Source: Alistipes sp.
GTDB lineage: Bacteria; Bacteroidota; Bacteroidia; Bacteroidales; Rikenellaceae
Assembly: GCA_017547175.1 (NCBI GenBank)
Contig: JAFYQI010000008.1
Coordinates: 186,001-250,000, forward strand
Length of the DNA: 64,000 nucleotides
Direction: 5' to 3'
Each line of letters opens with the position of its first letter. Position 1 is the stretch's first letter. Shown in pieces: positions 16,880 through 25,872 of this stretch. A program made the position numbers and the translations under genes. The notes beneath the pieces were generated by a model that was not told the origin of the DNA, ran no database searches, and saw only the letters and a program-made list of their open reading frames with translations.

Positions 16880-17962
16880 ATGAAACGCGTACTCTATGCT
16901 TTGGGATGGTTGCTTTTGGCAACGATGTCGTGTCAATGTTCTGATGGTGACAACGACAATCCCAACAATCCCGATCCGCAAACGCCCGATCGCGCACTCT
17001 TTGTGGTCAATGCCGGTAATTACAATGCCAGCAATGCCTCGCTCACAATCTACGATCCCGAAGGGAACGGCTACGACAACGAAATCTTTGCAAAGACGAA
17101 CGGCTACAAATTGGGCGACACGGCCCAATCCATGTCGATCCACAACGGCCTAGGCTGGGTGGTAGTCAACAACTCGCACATTATCTACGCCATCGACCTC
17201 AAGACGCTGAAGGAGAAGGGGCGTATCACGGGTATCAACTCTCCGCGCTACATCTGCTTCCACTCGGACGAGAAAGCCTATGTGAGCGCCATGTATGGCG
17301 ACAAACTCACCATCATCAACCCCAAAAACTACTCCGTAACCGGCACGATCACCGTTCCGAAGAATACGGCGATCACCAACGCCACGGGCTCCACGGAGGA
17401 GATGGTACTCCTCGGCAAATACCTCTACGTCACCTGCTGGTCCTACGAAAAGAACATTGTAAAGATCGACACCACGACCGATCAGGTGGTCGGCGTTGTG
17501 GAGGTGGGCATTCAGCCCACGTCGCTCATTGCCGACCGCAACGGCAAGCTCTGGACCCTCTGCGACGGCGGCTACGAGGGTTCGCCCGTAGGCTATGAGG
17601 CTCCAACCCTCTGCCGCATCAACCCGGAGACGATGGCCGTCGAGGCTCGCTACACATTCGCCAAAGGCAGCTATATCTCGAAGGTCCGCATCAACGGCAC
17701 GGGCGATCAACTATACTGGCTCAACAACGGTGCACTCTACAGCATGGAGATCAACGACAGCTCGCTGCCCACCTCGACGAAGATTGAGGCCGAGGGCTAC
17801 CTCTATGCCCTGACGATCGATCCCAAGACGAACGATATCTACGTGGCGGACGCCATCGACTATCAGCAGGCAGGCATCGTCTACCGCTACTCGGCCTCGG
17901 GTCAATGCATTTGCAGCTTCTACGCCGGTGTCATCCCGACCGAATTCTGCTGGAATAACTAA
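16880..17962 (+). CDS. btuG: BtuG-type cobalamin-binding surface lipoprotein
   Basis: 360 residues. The N-terminus WLLLATMSC-QCSDGDNDN is a lipoprotein signal with C18 as the acylated Cys, followed by the acidic stretch typical of lipoproteins moved to the outside of the Bacteroidota outer membrane. The rest is a YncE/DUF5074-like beta-propeller: FVVNAGNYNASNASLTIYD, SIHNGLGWVVVNNSHIIYAID, SPRYICFHSDEKAYVS, NIVKIDTTTDQV and ALTIDPKTNDIYVADAIDY. BtuG binds B12 very tightly and hands it to BtuB. It is the first gene behind the riboswitch and 12 bases before btuB, which fixes the assignment well. Confidence 0.9.
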   Translation: MKRVLYALGWLLLATMSCQCSDGDNDNPNNPDPQTPDRALFVVNAGNYNASNASLTIYDPEGNGYDNEIFAKTNGYKLGDTAQSMSIHNGLGWVVVNNSHIIYAIDLKTLKEKGRITGINSPRYICFHSDEKAYVSAMYGDKLTIINPKNYSVTGTITVPKNTAITNATGSTEEMVLLGKYLYVTCWSYEKNIVKIDTTTDQVVGVVEVGIQPTSLIADRNGKLWTLCDGGYEGSPVGYEAPTLCRINPETMAVEARYTFAKGSYISKVRINGTGDQLYWLNNGALYSMEINDSSLPTSTKIEAEGYLYALTIDPKTNDIYVADAIDYQQAGIVYRYSASGQCICSFYAGVIPTEFCWNN

Positions 17963-17974
17963 TACACACAACGC

Positions 17975-20059
17975 ATGAAACGCCTGCTATATACCCTTTT
18001 GCTGCTCCTCATGGTCGGAACAATCCAGGCCCAGGAGGGCATCGATTCACTCATCGACATCGACGAGGTAGCTATCGTCGGTCGTCGCGCCATGAAACAG
18101 ATCGGTGTACAACGCACGGAGTTTGATGCAGTGGCCCTTCAGGAACATATTGCCCTCTCGATGGCCGATGTGCTGACCTACAACTCCTCGATCTTTGTCA
18201 AGAGCTATGGCCGTGCAACCCTCTCGACGGTGGCTTTTCGCGGCACCTCCCCCTCCCATACGCAGGTGTTGTGGAACGGCATGAAGATCAACTCACCGAT
18301 GCTCGGCATGACGGACTTCTCGATGATCCCCTCCTATTTCATCGACGAGGCATCGCTTTTGCATGGTTCCTCCTCCGTCAGCGAAACGGGTGGTGGTCTG
18401 GGTGGAGCTGTGAAGCTCGCCACGCGTCCCAAGGAGTACGAAGGTTTTCACCTGCAATTTGTGCAAGGTATAGGGTCGTTTTCAACCTTTGACGAATATC
18501 TGCAACTCGGCTACGGAAATAATCGCTGGCAACTCTCGACCCGTCTGGTCTATGCCACCTCACCCAACGATTACAAATACGTCAATCGCGATAAGAAACT
18601 CAACATCTACGACGAGAATCACAACATCATCGACCAATACCACCCGACCGAGCGTAACCGCAACGGTGCATTCAAGGATTTTCACGCGCTGCAAGAGATC
18701 TACTATCGCCTGACGGATCGCGATCGTCTCTCGCTGACAGGTTGGTATACGGGAACGAATCGCGAGTTGCCGATGATCTCGACCTCCTACGCCGAAAATG
18801 AGCAGATCGAGAATCGCCAACGCGAAGAGACTCTGCGTGCGCTCCTCGGCTGGGAACACATCGCCACCATGGGACGCATCGCGGCCCAAGCGGGCTACAT
18901 CCACAGCTGGTCAGCCTACGACCGACGCATTACCGGAGCAGGCATGTCTGGCGAGGAGGCAGGGAGCGAATCCAACGGATTACCCGACGGCACGATGGAA
19001 TATTCGCGCAACCGCCAGCACACGCTCTATGGAAACATCTGCGGTGAGTACCTCCCCTCCGAGCGCTGGCTCTTCTCGGGCGAAATGACGGCCTACCACC
19101 ACATCAACCGTGCAGTTGGCAAAGAGGAGATCAGCAATGACGGCACGCAACGTCTCGGTCTGGATAAAGAGCGTACGGAGCTGACCGCTACAGCCACTGC
19201 TCGTTGGCGTGCAACCCCCTGGTTCGGTGTGGGTCTCACGCTGCGTGAAGAACTCTATGGCGAGCACTTTTCGCCCCTGATTCCTGCCCTTTTTCTCGAT
19301 GGCGAATTGATTCGTGGGGGGAAGCTCGTCTTTAAAGGTTCCTGCTCGCGCAACTACCGTTTTCCGACCCTCACCGATCTCTACTTCCAACCGGGAGGAA
19401 ATCCCAATCTACGCCCCGAAAAGGGATGGAGCTACGACTTCGGAATGGATTGGCGTTTGAGCAACCCAAAAGCTCTTTCGTTCGATGGCTCGCTGACTTG
19501 GTTTGACTCCCATATCGAGGATTGGATTATGTGGTATCCGAAGGCGATGGGCTACTACACCCCTGCAAATGTAAAAAAGGTACACTCCTACGGTATTGAA
19601 ATCGAAAGCAACCTGTCGTGGAAGCCCAACTCCAATTGGCTCATGGCACTGCACGGCTCCTATGCCTGGACTCCTTCGCTCAATGAGGGTGAGCCCTTCT
19701 CGTCAGCCGACCGTTCGGTGGGCAAGCAGCTCCCCTATGTGCCCGAGCACTCGGCCTCCGCCACACTCCGCGCAGGATGGCGCCGCTGGGAGCTGAACTA
19801 CAAATGGTGTGTTTATAGTGAGCGTTATGCACTTTCAAGCAATGGTGCAAGCATTACCGGCACGCTCGACAGTTATGCGTTGAGCAACATCAGCCTGGCG
19901 CGCTCGTTTGCCTTTACCTGGTGCGATCTTTCGCTGCGCGGCGCTGTGAATAACCTCTTTAACAAAGAGTACGTAACAGTGCTTTCACGCCCCATGCCGG
20001 GCATTAACTACGAAATATTCATCGGCATCACCCCCAAATGGGGCAAAGGTCGCAACTAA
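17975..20059 (+). CDS. btuB: BtuB-like TonB-dependent cobalamin receptor
   Basis: 694 residues; signal peptide ends near TIQA-QEG. A likely TonB box (IDEVAIVG) is followed by a plug domain (QEHIALSMADVLTYNSSIFVK, VAFRGTSPSHTQVLWNGMKI, SSVSETGGGLGGAVKLATRP) and a 22-strand-type barrel that includes NYRFPTLTDLYFQPGGNPNL and RPEKGWSYDFGMDW and ends in alternating aromatic strands (YEIFIGITPKWG). It lacks the N-terminal carboxypeptidase-like domain of SusC proteins, as expected for BtuB. It transports B12 across the outer membrane using TonB energy, paired with BtuG. Next gene starts 9 bases later. Confidence 0.9.
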   Translation: MKRLLYTLLLLLMVGTIQAQEGIDSLIDIDEVAIVGRRAMKQIGVQRTEFDAVALQEHIALSMADVLTYNSSIFVKSYGRATLSTVAFRGTSPSHTQVLWNGMKINSPMLGMTDFSMIPSYFIDEASLLHGSSSVSETGGGLGGAVKLATRPKEYEGFHLQFVQGIGSFSTFDEYLQLGYGNNRWQLSTRLVYATSPNDYKYVNRDKKLNIYDENHNIIDQYHPTERNRNGAFKDFHALQEIYYRLTDRDRLSLTGWYTGTNRELPMISTSYAENEQIENRQREETLRALLGWEHIATMGRIAAQAGYIHSWSAYDRRITGAGMSGEEAGSESNGLPDGTMEYSRNRQHTLYGNICGEYLPSERWLFSGEMTAYHHINRAVGKEEISNDGTQRLGLDKERTELTATATARWRATPWFGVGLTLREELYGEHFSPLIPALFLDGELIRGGKLVFKGSCSRNYRFPTLTDLYFQPGGNPNLRPEKGWSYDFGMDWRLSNPKALSFDGSLTWFDSHIEDWIMWYPKAMGYYTPANVKKVHSYGIEIESNLSWKPNSNWLMALHGSYAWTPSLNEGEPFSSADRSVGKQLPYVPEHSASATLRAGWRRWELNYKWCVYSERYALSSNGASITGTLDSYALSNISLARSFAFTWCDLSLRGAVNNLFNKEYVTVLSRPMPGINYEIFIGITPKWGKGRN

Positions 20060-20068
20060 TAGAACGAC

Positions 20069-21190
20069 ATGCAAAGACTCTACATACTCCTTGTTGCCGT
20101 CTGCTTGATGGCCTGTGGTGGTGAAAGCGTCTCGCTCGAGGCCTTTAACCAACCGCTCTACACGCCTCGTTATGCGCAAGGATTTACGCTTACGACCACC
20201 CTCGAGGGAAGATCAACACTCCTCTCAACGGCCTCGCCGTGGCAGGGCGCCGTCGAGCCGACCCACCTGCTCATCCGCCGCAATGGTGAACCGCTACCCA
20301 AGGGTTTCACGGGGCAGGTACTGGAGGGTGAAGCCAAACGCGTTGTCTGCATGTCATCCTCCTACATTGCCATGCTCGACAAGGTGGGAGCCGTGGAGCA
20401 TGTCGTAGGTGTTTCGGGTATCGACTTTGTCTCGAATTCCTACATCCAGACGCACCGCAATGAGATTGGCGACGTGGGCTACGACGGCAACCTGAACTAC
20501 GAATTGGTTGTAGCGCTCGACCCCGATGTGGTGTTGCTCTACGGAGTCAGCGGAGCCTCCGAGATGGAGGGGCGTCTGCGTGAGTTGGGAATCCCCTTTA
20601 TCTATGTAGGAGAATACCTCGAACAGCACCCCTTAGGAAAGGCCGAGTGGATGATCTTCGTAGCCGAGTTGGTTGGCAAGCGCGCCGAGGCGGAGGCCCT
20701 CTTTGCCCCCATTGAGGAGCGCTATCTCGCCATTGCCCAAAGCGAAAAGCCGACTCCCCGACCGCGCGTGATGTTCAACACGCCCTACCGCGATAATTGG
20801 TTCATGCCCCCCGCCAACAGCTACCTCGTGCAACTAGTGACAGATGCAGGTGGAGCGTATATCTACGCCGACGACGGTGACAACCGCAGCGACATCATCG
20901 ACCTCGAGGAGGCCTATCTGCTCGCTTCCGAGGCCGATCTGTGGCTCAATCCCGGGGTAATCACCTCACTTGAGGAGTTGCGTAACCGCTTCCCTCGATT
21001 TGCCGATGTGAAGGCTGTACGCGAAGTAAAGGTCTGGAATAACAATGCCCGCTTAAGCCCCGCAGGGGGCAGCGACTTTTGGGAACGAGGCGTCGTGGAG
21101 CCCGATGTGATACTCAACGATCTGCAACAGTTGCTCCGCACGAAACCTGACCCGAACTATCAATTTGTCTATCATCATCGGCTCCAATAG
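20069..21190 (+). CDS. btuF: BtuF-like cobalamin-binding lipoprotein of the ABC importer
   Basis: 373 residues with lipobox LVAVCLMAC-GGE. The two-lobed periplasmic binding protein fold of the BtuF/FecB class is visible in VVCMSSSYIAMLDKVGAVEHV, GDVGYDGNLNYELVVALDPDV, LRELGIPFIYVGEYLEQHP and MFNTPYRDNWFMPPANSYL. It should catch B12 in the periplasm and deliver it to BtuCD. Length is above E. coli BtuF because of a ~85-residue N-terminal segment before the first lobe (EGRSTLLSTASPWQG region), a usual feature of Bacteroidota homologues. It lies between btuB and btuC and is assigned mainly by family and context. Confidence 0.88.
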   Translation: MQRLYILLVAVCLMACGGESVSLEAFNQPLYTPRYAQGFTLTTTLEGRSTLLSTASPWQGAVEPTHLLIRRNGEPLPKGFTGQVLEGEAKRVVCMSSSYIAMLDKVGAVEHVVGVSGIDFVSNSYIQTHRNEIGDVGYDGNLNYELVVALDPDVVLLYGVSGASEMEGRLRELGIPFIYVGEYLEQHPLGKAEWMIFVAELVGKRAEAEALFAPIEERYLAIAQSEKPTPRPRVMFNTPYRDNWFMPPANSYLVQLVTDAGGAYIYADDGDNRSDIIDLEEAYLLASEADLWLNPGVITSLEELRNRFPRFADVKAVREVKVWNNNARLSPAGGSDFWERGVVEPDVILNDLQQLLRTKPDPNYQFVYHHRLQ

Positions 21191-21216
21191 CCGACAAAAA
21201 GTGTATCTTTGTTGGG

Positions 21217-22221
21217 ATGAAATCACGCACCTCACTCCTATTTACGGCGCTTGGCCTCTTGACGATCGCCCTCTTTGCGATTGATCTGATGGTCGGCTCG
21301 ATTGCCATACCCTTTCGGGAGGTATGGGCTTCGCTCACGGGTGGTGAGGTAGCCCCGGCCACTGCCAAAATCGTCCGTTCGATTCGCCTTGTCAAGGCGA
21401 TTGTAGCCCTGTTGGCCGGTAGCGCGCTGGCCGTCAGCGGTCTGCAGATGCAAACACTCTTCCGCAACCCGCTGGCAGGTCCCTATGTGCTGGGTATCAG
21501 TTCGGGAGCGAGTTTTGGTGTGGCGCTCCTGCTGCTCGGCGCACCGCTGCTGGGCGTGGGTAGCTCAGTTCTCCTCTCGTCGCTCGGCATGGCCGGTGCG
21601 GCCTGGATCGGTGCAGCCACGATCCTCACGATCGTAGCTATCTGCAGTCGCCGTATCAAGGATATCATGGTCATTTTGATCCTCGGCATGATGTGCTCGT
21701 CGGGTATTGACGCCGTAGTGCAGATTCTGCAATACCTCTCGAGTGAGGGTGCCCTGAAATCGTTTGTCATCTGGACCATGGGGTCGCTGGGCGACGTGAA
21801 CACTCCGCAGCTCATCCTGCTCACAATCGCCGTTATGGGGGGTCTCGTGTTGGCCATTGCGGTTATCAAGCCGCTCAACCTATTGCTCCTGGGCGAGCAG
21901 TATGCCCGCACGATGGGCCTCAACATCCAACGTACGCGCCTTCGCGTCTTCCTTTCGACGACACTCCTGGCCGGTACGGTCACCGCCTTTTGCGGTCCGG
22001 TAGGCTTCATCGGTTTGGCTGTACCCCACCTCTCACGCATGCTCTTTCGAGCTGCCGACCACCGCATCCTGATTCCCGCCTCGGCCCTCACGGGTAGCGC
22101 CGTGCTGCTGCTCTGCGACATCGTATCGAAGTGGCTCACCCTGCCCATCAACACCGTTACGGCACTGATGGGTATCCCGATTGTTATCTGGGTTGTCTTA
22201 CGTCATAAAACGATTGCTTAG
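21217..22221 (+). CDS. btuC: BtuC/FecCD-family ABC transporter permease
   Basis: 334 residues with about ten membrane segments. Typical FecCD blocks are present: IRLVKAIVALLAGSALAVSG, QTLFRNPLAGPYVLGISSGA, MWTMGSLG-like IWTMGSLGDVN and FCGPVGFIGLAVPHLSRML. It forms the membrane channel of the cobalamin importer with the ATPase encoded 2 bases downstream. The gap after btuF is 26 bases and contains a TATCTTTG sequence only 5 bases before the ATG; that is too close to be a convincing promoter. Confidence 0.93.
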   Translation: MKSRTSLLFTALGLLTIALFAIDLMVGSIAIPFREVWASLTGGEVAPATAKIVRSIRLVKAIVALLAGSALAVSGLQMQTLFRNPLAGPYVLGISSGASFGVALLLLGAPLLGVGSSVLLSSLGMAGAAWIGAATILTIVAICSRRIKDIMVILILGMMCSSGIDAVVQILQYLSSEGALKSFVIWTMGSLGDVNTPQLILLTIAVMGGLVLAIAVIKPLNLLLLGEQYARTMGLNIQRTRLRVFLSTTLLAGTVTAFCGPVGFIGLAVPHLSRMLFRAADHRILIPASALTGSAVLLLCDIVSKWLTLPINTVTALMGIPIVIWVVLRHKTIA

Positions 22222-22223
22222 CG

Positions 22224-22937
22224 ATGATCCGTCTTGAAAATCTCACCATCGGTTATCCCGACCGCCCTCTTATGGAAGGGATCAGCACCACCTTTGAGGT
22301 GGGCAAACTCACCGCCCTCGTTGGCCGCAACGGATCGGGCAAATCGACGCTGCTGCGTGCATTGGCCGGCCTGGGAAGCTATACCTCGGGCTCGATTCTC
22401 GTGGGTGGAGATTCGATTGATAAACTCGACGCCCATACCCGCTCGACACGCATTGCGTTCGTGACTACGGAGCGTGTTCGCATCGCCAACCTCCGCTGTA
22501 AGGATGTCGTGGCGCTGGGTCGCGCCCCCTACACAAATTGGATCGGCCGCATGCAGGAGGAGGATCGCCAACTTGTAGAGCACGCCCTCGAGGCGGTCGG
22601 TATGGAGGCATTCAAGGATCGCACGATGGATCGCATGTCGGATGGCGAGTGCCAACGCGTGATGATTGCCCGCGCACTGGCGCAGCAGACCCCGATCATT
22701 CTGCTCGACGAGCCGACCTCGTTCCTTGATCTGCCGAATCGCTACGAGCTCTGTCGCCTCCTGAGCCGTTTGGCTCGCGAAGAGCAGAAGTGCATCCTCT
22801 TCTCGACCCACGAACTCGACATTGCCCGCACGCTCTGCGACTCGATCGCCCTGGTCGATAACCCGACACTTCACCACCTGCCGACCGAGGAGATGATCCA
22901 TAGCCGACTGATCGAACGCACGTTCGGCCTTGAATAG
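22224..22937 (+). CDS. btuD: BtuD-like ABC transporter ATPase
   Basis: 237 residues. Walker A GRNGSGKST (K40), Q-loop region FVTTERVRI, signature MSDGE at 138-142 in place of LSGGQ, Walker B IILLDEP (D162, E163) and a switch His in LFSTHELD. The signature variant is the form common in iron/B12-type ATPases of this phylum as far as I recall, so I do not read it as a loss of function. It is the last gene of the riboswitch operon and powers B12 entry with BtuC. Confidence 0.92.
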   Translation: MIRLENLTIGYPDRPLMEGISTTFEVGKLTALVGRNGSGKSTLLRALAGLGSYTSGSILVGGDSIDKLDAHTRSTRIAFVTTERVRIANLRCKDVVALGRAPYTNWIGRMQEEDRQLVEHALEAVGMEAFKDRTMDRMSDGECQRVMIARALAQQTPIILLDEPTSFLDLPNRYELCRLLSRLAREEQKCILFSTHELDIARTLCDSIALVDNPTLHHLPTEEMIHSRLIERTFGLE

Positions 22938-22990
22938 GGTTTCGCCCCAAACGAACCGTTTCAAAAAGAGCAGCAGCTACTAAAAAAACA

Positions 22991-23021
22991 TTTGGCGGAT
23001 CAGTTATTGTTCGTATCTTTG
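22991..23021 (+). promoter_or_regulatory. Promoter of the cation diffusion facilitator gene
   Basis: TTTG at 22991-22994 and TATCTTTG at 23014-23021 with a 19-base spacer match the full Bacteroidota consensus. The ATG is 57 bases after the -7 box. Confidence 0.8.
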
Positions 23022-23078
23022 TTAGTTGTATGCTCTGCAGAGAGCAACAAAGTTGCATTTGGGTAATGACTGACAACC

Positions 23079-23975
23079 ATGAAAACGGGTTCAACGCGCG
23101 AAAAAGAGATTCTTCGAATCACCTGGATCGGTAGCATCGTAAACTTTTCGCTGCTCATATTCAAATTTGTAGCAGGCATCGTGGGACATAGTACCGCCAT
23201 GGTGGCAGATGCCGTACACTCCTTATCTGATTTTGTTACAGACCTGATTGTCATCCTCTTTGTCCGAATCTCGGGGAAACCCCAAGACGAAAGTCACGAT
23301 TATGGCCACGGGAAGTACGAGACGTTGGCTACGGCAATTATCGGGCTCATCCTCCTCGCCGTGGGTTTCGGGCTGCTTGTCAATTCGGCCCGCAGCATCC
23401 TAGCGGTCTGCCGAGGGCAGGTGCTAGCGACCCCGGGCATGTTGGCTTTGGTGGCAGCCGTGGTTTCGATACTCGTAAAGGAGCTTCTCTACCAATATAC
23501 GGTATTCAAGGGCAAGGGGCTGAATTCGAAAGCCGTTATTGCCAACGCCTGGCACCACAGAAGCGACGCATTCTCCTCGATCGGCACCCTGATCGGTGTG
23601 GGTGGAGCCATCCTCTTGGGTGAGAAGTGGAGTGTGCTGGATCCGATTGCCGCCCTGGTCGTGAGCCTGTTTATCATCAAGGTTTCGATCTCGTTGATCA
23701 AACCCTGCCTGGACGAATTGCTGGAGAGGTCGTTACCCCAAAAGGAGGAGGAGCGAATCTTGGAGATTATCGGCTCCTATCCCGAAGTAAGCTCACCCCA
23801 CCACCTTCGTACCCGTCGCATCGGCAACAGCATCGCAATCGAGGTTCATATTCGGATGCACGGAGCCATGACGCTTCAGGATGCACACGAAATCACGAAG
23901 GGGATCGAGCAATCGTTGAAGCAGGAATTCGGAGCAGCGACACACGTCGGAATCCACATGGAGCCGATTAAGTAG
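23079..23975 (+). CDS. Cation diffusion facilitator (zinc-type)
   Basis: 298 residues, about six membrane helices and a cytoplasmic C-terminal domain (residues ~205-298, HHLRTRRIGNSIAIEVHIRM, AHEITKGIEQSLK). The transport site reads H47-x3-D51 in TM2 (HSLSD) and H159-x3-D163 in TM5 (HHRSD). A His-Asp-His-Asp site is the pattern of Zn2+ exporters, while iron-linked FieF has Asp in the first place. The protein probably exchanges cytoplasmic Zn2+ for H+. It has its own promoter and is followed 25 bases later by a small YgbA-like gene. Confidence 0.92.
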   Translation: MKTGSTREKEILRITWIGSIVNFSLLIFKFVAGIVGHSTAMVADAVHSLSDFVTDLIVILFVRISGKPQDESHDYGHGKYETLATAIIGLILLAVGFGLLVNSARSILAVCRGQVLATPGMLALVAAVVSILVKELLYQYTVFKGKGLNSKAVIANAWHHRSDAFSSIGTLIGVGGAILLGEKWSVLDPIAALVVSLFIIKVSISLIKPCLDELLERSLPQKEEERILEIIGSYPEVSSPHHLRTRRIGNSIAIEVHIRMHGAMTLQDAHEITKGIEQSLKQEFGAATHVGIHMEPIK

Positions 23976-24000
23976 AACATTCGCAGACAAAACGAATCGA

Positions 24001-24300
24001 ATGAGTCGCATTGCATACGAGAAAAAGACGGTGGCGAAGATGATCGAGCTGTATTGCAGGCGCAAGGAGCAGCATCAAACGCTATGCGAGGCGTGCAAAG
24101 AGCTGATTGCGTATGCCCATCGGCGGTTGGATGGCTGCAAATACGGGGAGCAGAAGAGTAGCTGCCGTCGCTGTACGACCCACTGCTACCACCCCAAAAT
24201 GAGGTATAAAATACGCGAGGTGATGCGATTCTCGGGGCCTCGCATGCTCTTCTTCCATCCGATCATGGCACTGAAGCACTTGTGGGCAGAACGCAGATAG
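24001..24300 (+). CDS. YgbA-like small protein (nitrous oxide-stimulated promoter family)
   Basis: 99 residues with no signal peptide. Blocks KTVAKMIELYCRRKEQH, LCEACKELIAYAHRRLDGC, SCRRCTTHCYHPKMRYKIRE and MRFSGPRMLFFHPI match the YgbA_NO family. Four clustered Cys (CEAC, CRRC plus two more) suggest metal or Fe-S binding; the biochemical role is not established. The family name comes from its NO-responsive expression in enterobacteria. It is co-directional with the CDF gene and a hairpin closes the unit. Confidence 0.85.
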   Translation: MSRIAYEKKTVAKMIELYCRRKEQHQTLCEACKELIAYAHRRLDGCKYGEQKSSCRRCTTHCYHPKMRYKIREVMRFSGPRMLFFHPIMALKHLWAERR

Positions 24301-24340
24301 CTTATGCCGTAAATCCCGCTTATGATACAACTTCTACAAT

Positions 24341-24374
24341 CATGGGCTGTCCAACATACGTTGAACAGCCCATG
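24341..24374. terminator. Hairpin between convergent genes
   Basis: CATGGGCTGTCCAAC and its complement with one mismatch form a 15-base stem with a 4-base loop (24356-24359). It lies between the ends of the rightward YgbA-like gene and the leftward antiporter gene, so it probably serves both. Confidence 0.7.
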
Positions 24375-24393
24375 ACATTTGGCAGTTTCACAA

Positions 24394-25692
24394 CTAGAAA
24401 AACAACAGTTGTGTCACAATATAAACCGGCAGCAGCACCACCAACGAGAACTTCACCATGTAGCCGAAGAACGACGGCATCTCAACGCCCTCCTGCTCGG
24501 CAATGGCCTTCACCATGAAGTTGGGACCGTTACCGATGTAGGTCATGGCACCAAAGAATACAGCACCCAGCGAGATTACCTTCAGCAGCACCTCGGGAAT
24601 ACCGGCTACAGTCGCTACACCCTCGGCAATCGGCAGACCCGAAGCCACCGTATGGAAGGCAACAGCCGTCGGTGCGTTATCGAGGAACGAGGAGAGCACA
24701 CCCGTCGAGTAGTAGAACTGCCAGGGCTCGGTCAGGCCCAGCGACGGAGCATGTACATTGAGGTAGAGCAACGCCGGGGTCATCGTCGTAAAGATACCCA
24801 CAAAGAGGATGGCCACCTCGGCAATCGGCTCCCACGAGAAGTGGTTAGCCTCGCGCACCTCGCGACTGGTCGTCTTGAGTGACAGGAAGATAATTACCAA
24901 CAAGGCAATCTCGCGCAAGAACTTCACATAAAGCGGAGCATGGTGGTCGGCCATAGCAGGGATATACGAAGCGTTGAGGAAGACCACGCAGGCGATCACG
25001 GCAGCCAGCCAGATGAAGTTGATCGAACCGCTCACATGGATCGGCTCTTGCTCCTTCAAGTCGCGCTGCAGCATATCCTGCGGCTCTTTGGCGTAGAAGT
25101 ATTTATCAGCCAAGACATAGCACACCAGCAGAATAAAGCCCACGAAAGCCCACTGCGGCAAAAGTTCGAAGAACCACTCGAACGAAGCACCACGCAGGTA
25201 CAAAAGGAACAACGGGGGATCACCCAGCGGAGTCAGCAGACCTCCACAGTTGGCCACCAAGGCGATGAAGAAGAGCACCGTATGCACACGATACTTACGC
25301 TGCTGGTTGATCTGCAACAGCGGACGAATCATCAGCATCGCAGCGCCCGTCGTACCCATAAACGAAGCCAGCAGCCAACCCGTAAACAAAATTAAGGTAT
25401 TGATCGACGGCGTAGCGGTAATATCGCCTCGGATGTTGATACCTCCGGTCACCACAAAGAGCGCCAAAAGCAACATGATGAAGGGGATGTAGTCAAACAA
25501 TAGCTGGTGCTGTACGTTGTGACCCAAGCCCGAACAAACTAGGATAATGGCCGTGGGAATCGAGACGATCAGCGTAAAGATCAGCTTGTTACGATTCTTC
25601 TCCCACCAATGTTCCGCCACCAGCGGAGCGACGGCAATCGTCAAGAGCATCACCACAAAGGGGATGAGCATCCAAAGTTGTACTTGTTCCAT
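24394..25692 (-). CDS. Na+/H+ antiporter, NhaD/CitMHS-type
   Basis: 432 residues, almost entirely membrane segments (about 11-12). Landmark blocks are TGGINIRGD, GWLLASFMGTTGAAMLMIRP, ANCGGLLTPLGDPPLFLLYL, a positively charged loop (YFYAKEPQDMLQRDLKEQE), VGIFTTMTPALLYLNVHA, SSFLDNAPTAVAFH and GAMTYIGNGPNFMVKAIAEQ. These place it in the ion-transporter superfamily as a sodium:proton antiporter. It would expel Na+ using the proton gradient. Single gene with its own -7 element; closest neighbours are unrelated. Confidence 0.88.
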   Translation of the reverse strand: MEQVQLWMLIPFVVMLLTIAVAPLVAEHWWEKNRNKLIFTLIVSIPTAIILVCSGLGHNVQHQLLFDYIPFIMLLLALFVVTGGINIRGDITATPSINTLILFTGWLLASFMGTTGAAMLMIRPLLQINQQRKYRVHTVLFFIALVANCGGLLTPLGDPPLFLLYLRGASFEWFFELLPQWAFVGFILLVCYVLADKYFYAKEPQDMLQRDLKEQEPIHVSGSINFIWLAAVIACVVFLNASYIPAMADHHAPLYVKFLREIALLVIIFLSLKTTSREVREANHFSWEPIAEVAILFVGIFTTMTPALLYLNVHAPSLGLTEPWQFYYSTGVLSSFLDNAPTAVAFHTVASGLPIAEGVATVAGIPEVLLKVISLGAVFFGAMTYIGNGPNFMVKAIAEQEGVEMPSFFGYMVKFSLVVLLPVYIVTQLLFF

Positions 25693-25718
25693 GGGAATTT
25701 AAATGATTTTCAACGAGG

Positions 25719-25726
25719 CAAAGGTA
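25719..25726 (-). promoter_or_regulatory. -7 element of the antiporter gene
   Basis: Minus strand TACCTTTG, a full TAnnTTTG match, 26 bases before the ATG. The -33 box is weak (TTG near 25739-25741, spacing short of ideal). Confidence 0.55.
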
Positions 25727-25819
25727 ACAAAAAATCGACAAGAGTATTCTCCGATTGGCATAAAGATAGCATCAGAGAGGTACTTATTGTCCTTTTGCTG
25801 ACTTTTCAGGACGACAAAA

Positions 25820-25860
25820 CAAAAAAGCGGAGCCCACTTTGGACTCCGCTCATTTTTTGT
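25820..25860. terminator. Bidirectional intrinsic terminator
   Basis: AGCGGAGCCCA (25826-25836) pairs with TGGACTCCGCT (25840-25850), one wobble, with an A run on the left and a T run on the right. It follows the leftward Cys-rich lipoprotein gene. Confidence 0.8.
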
Positions 25861-25872
25861 TGCTCGGTGTAA

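Noticed and set aside
21204..21211. TATCTTTG between btuF and btuC as an internal promoter
   Set aside because: It ends 5 bases before the btuC ATG, so the transcript would be leaderless or start inside the gene, and no -33 TTTG lies at the right distance. Could be chance.
22635..22649. BtuD signature MSDGE as evidence of a dead ATPase
   Set aside because: Walker A, Walker B with its Glu, and the switch His are all intact, and this variant is, to my knowledge, common in related ATPases of the phylum.
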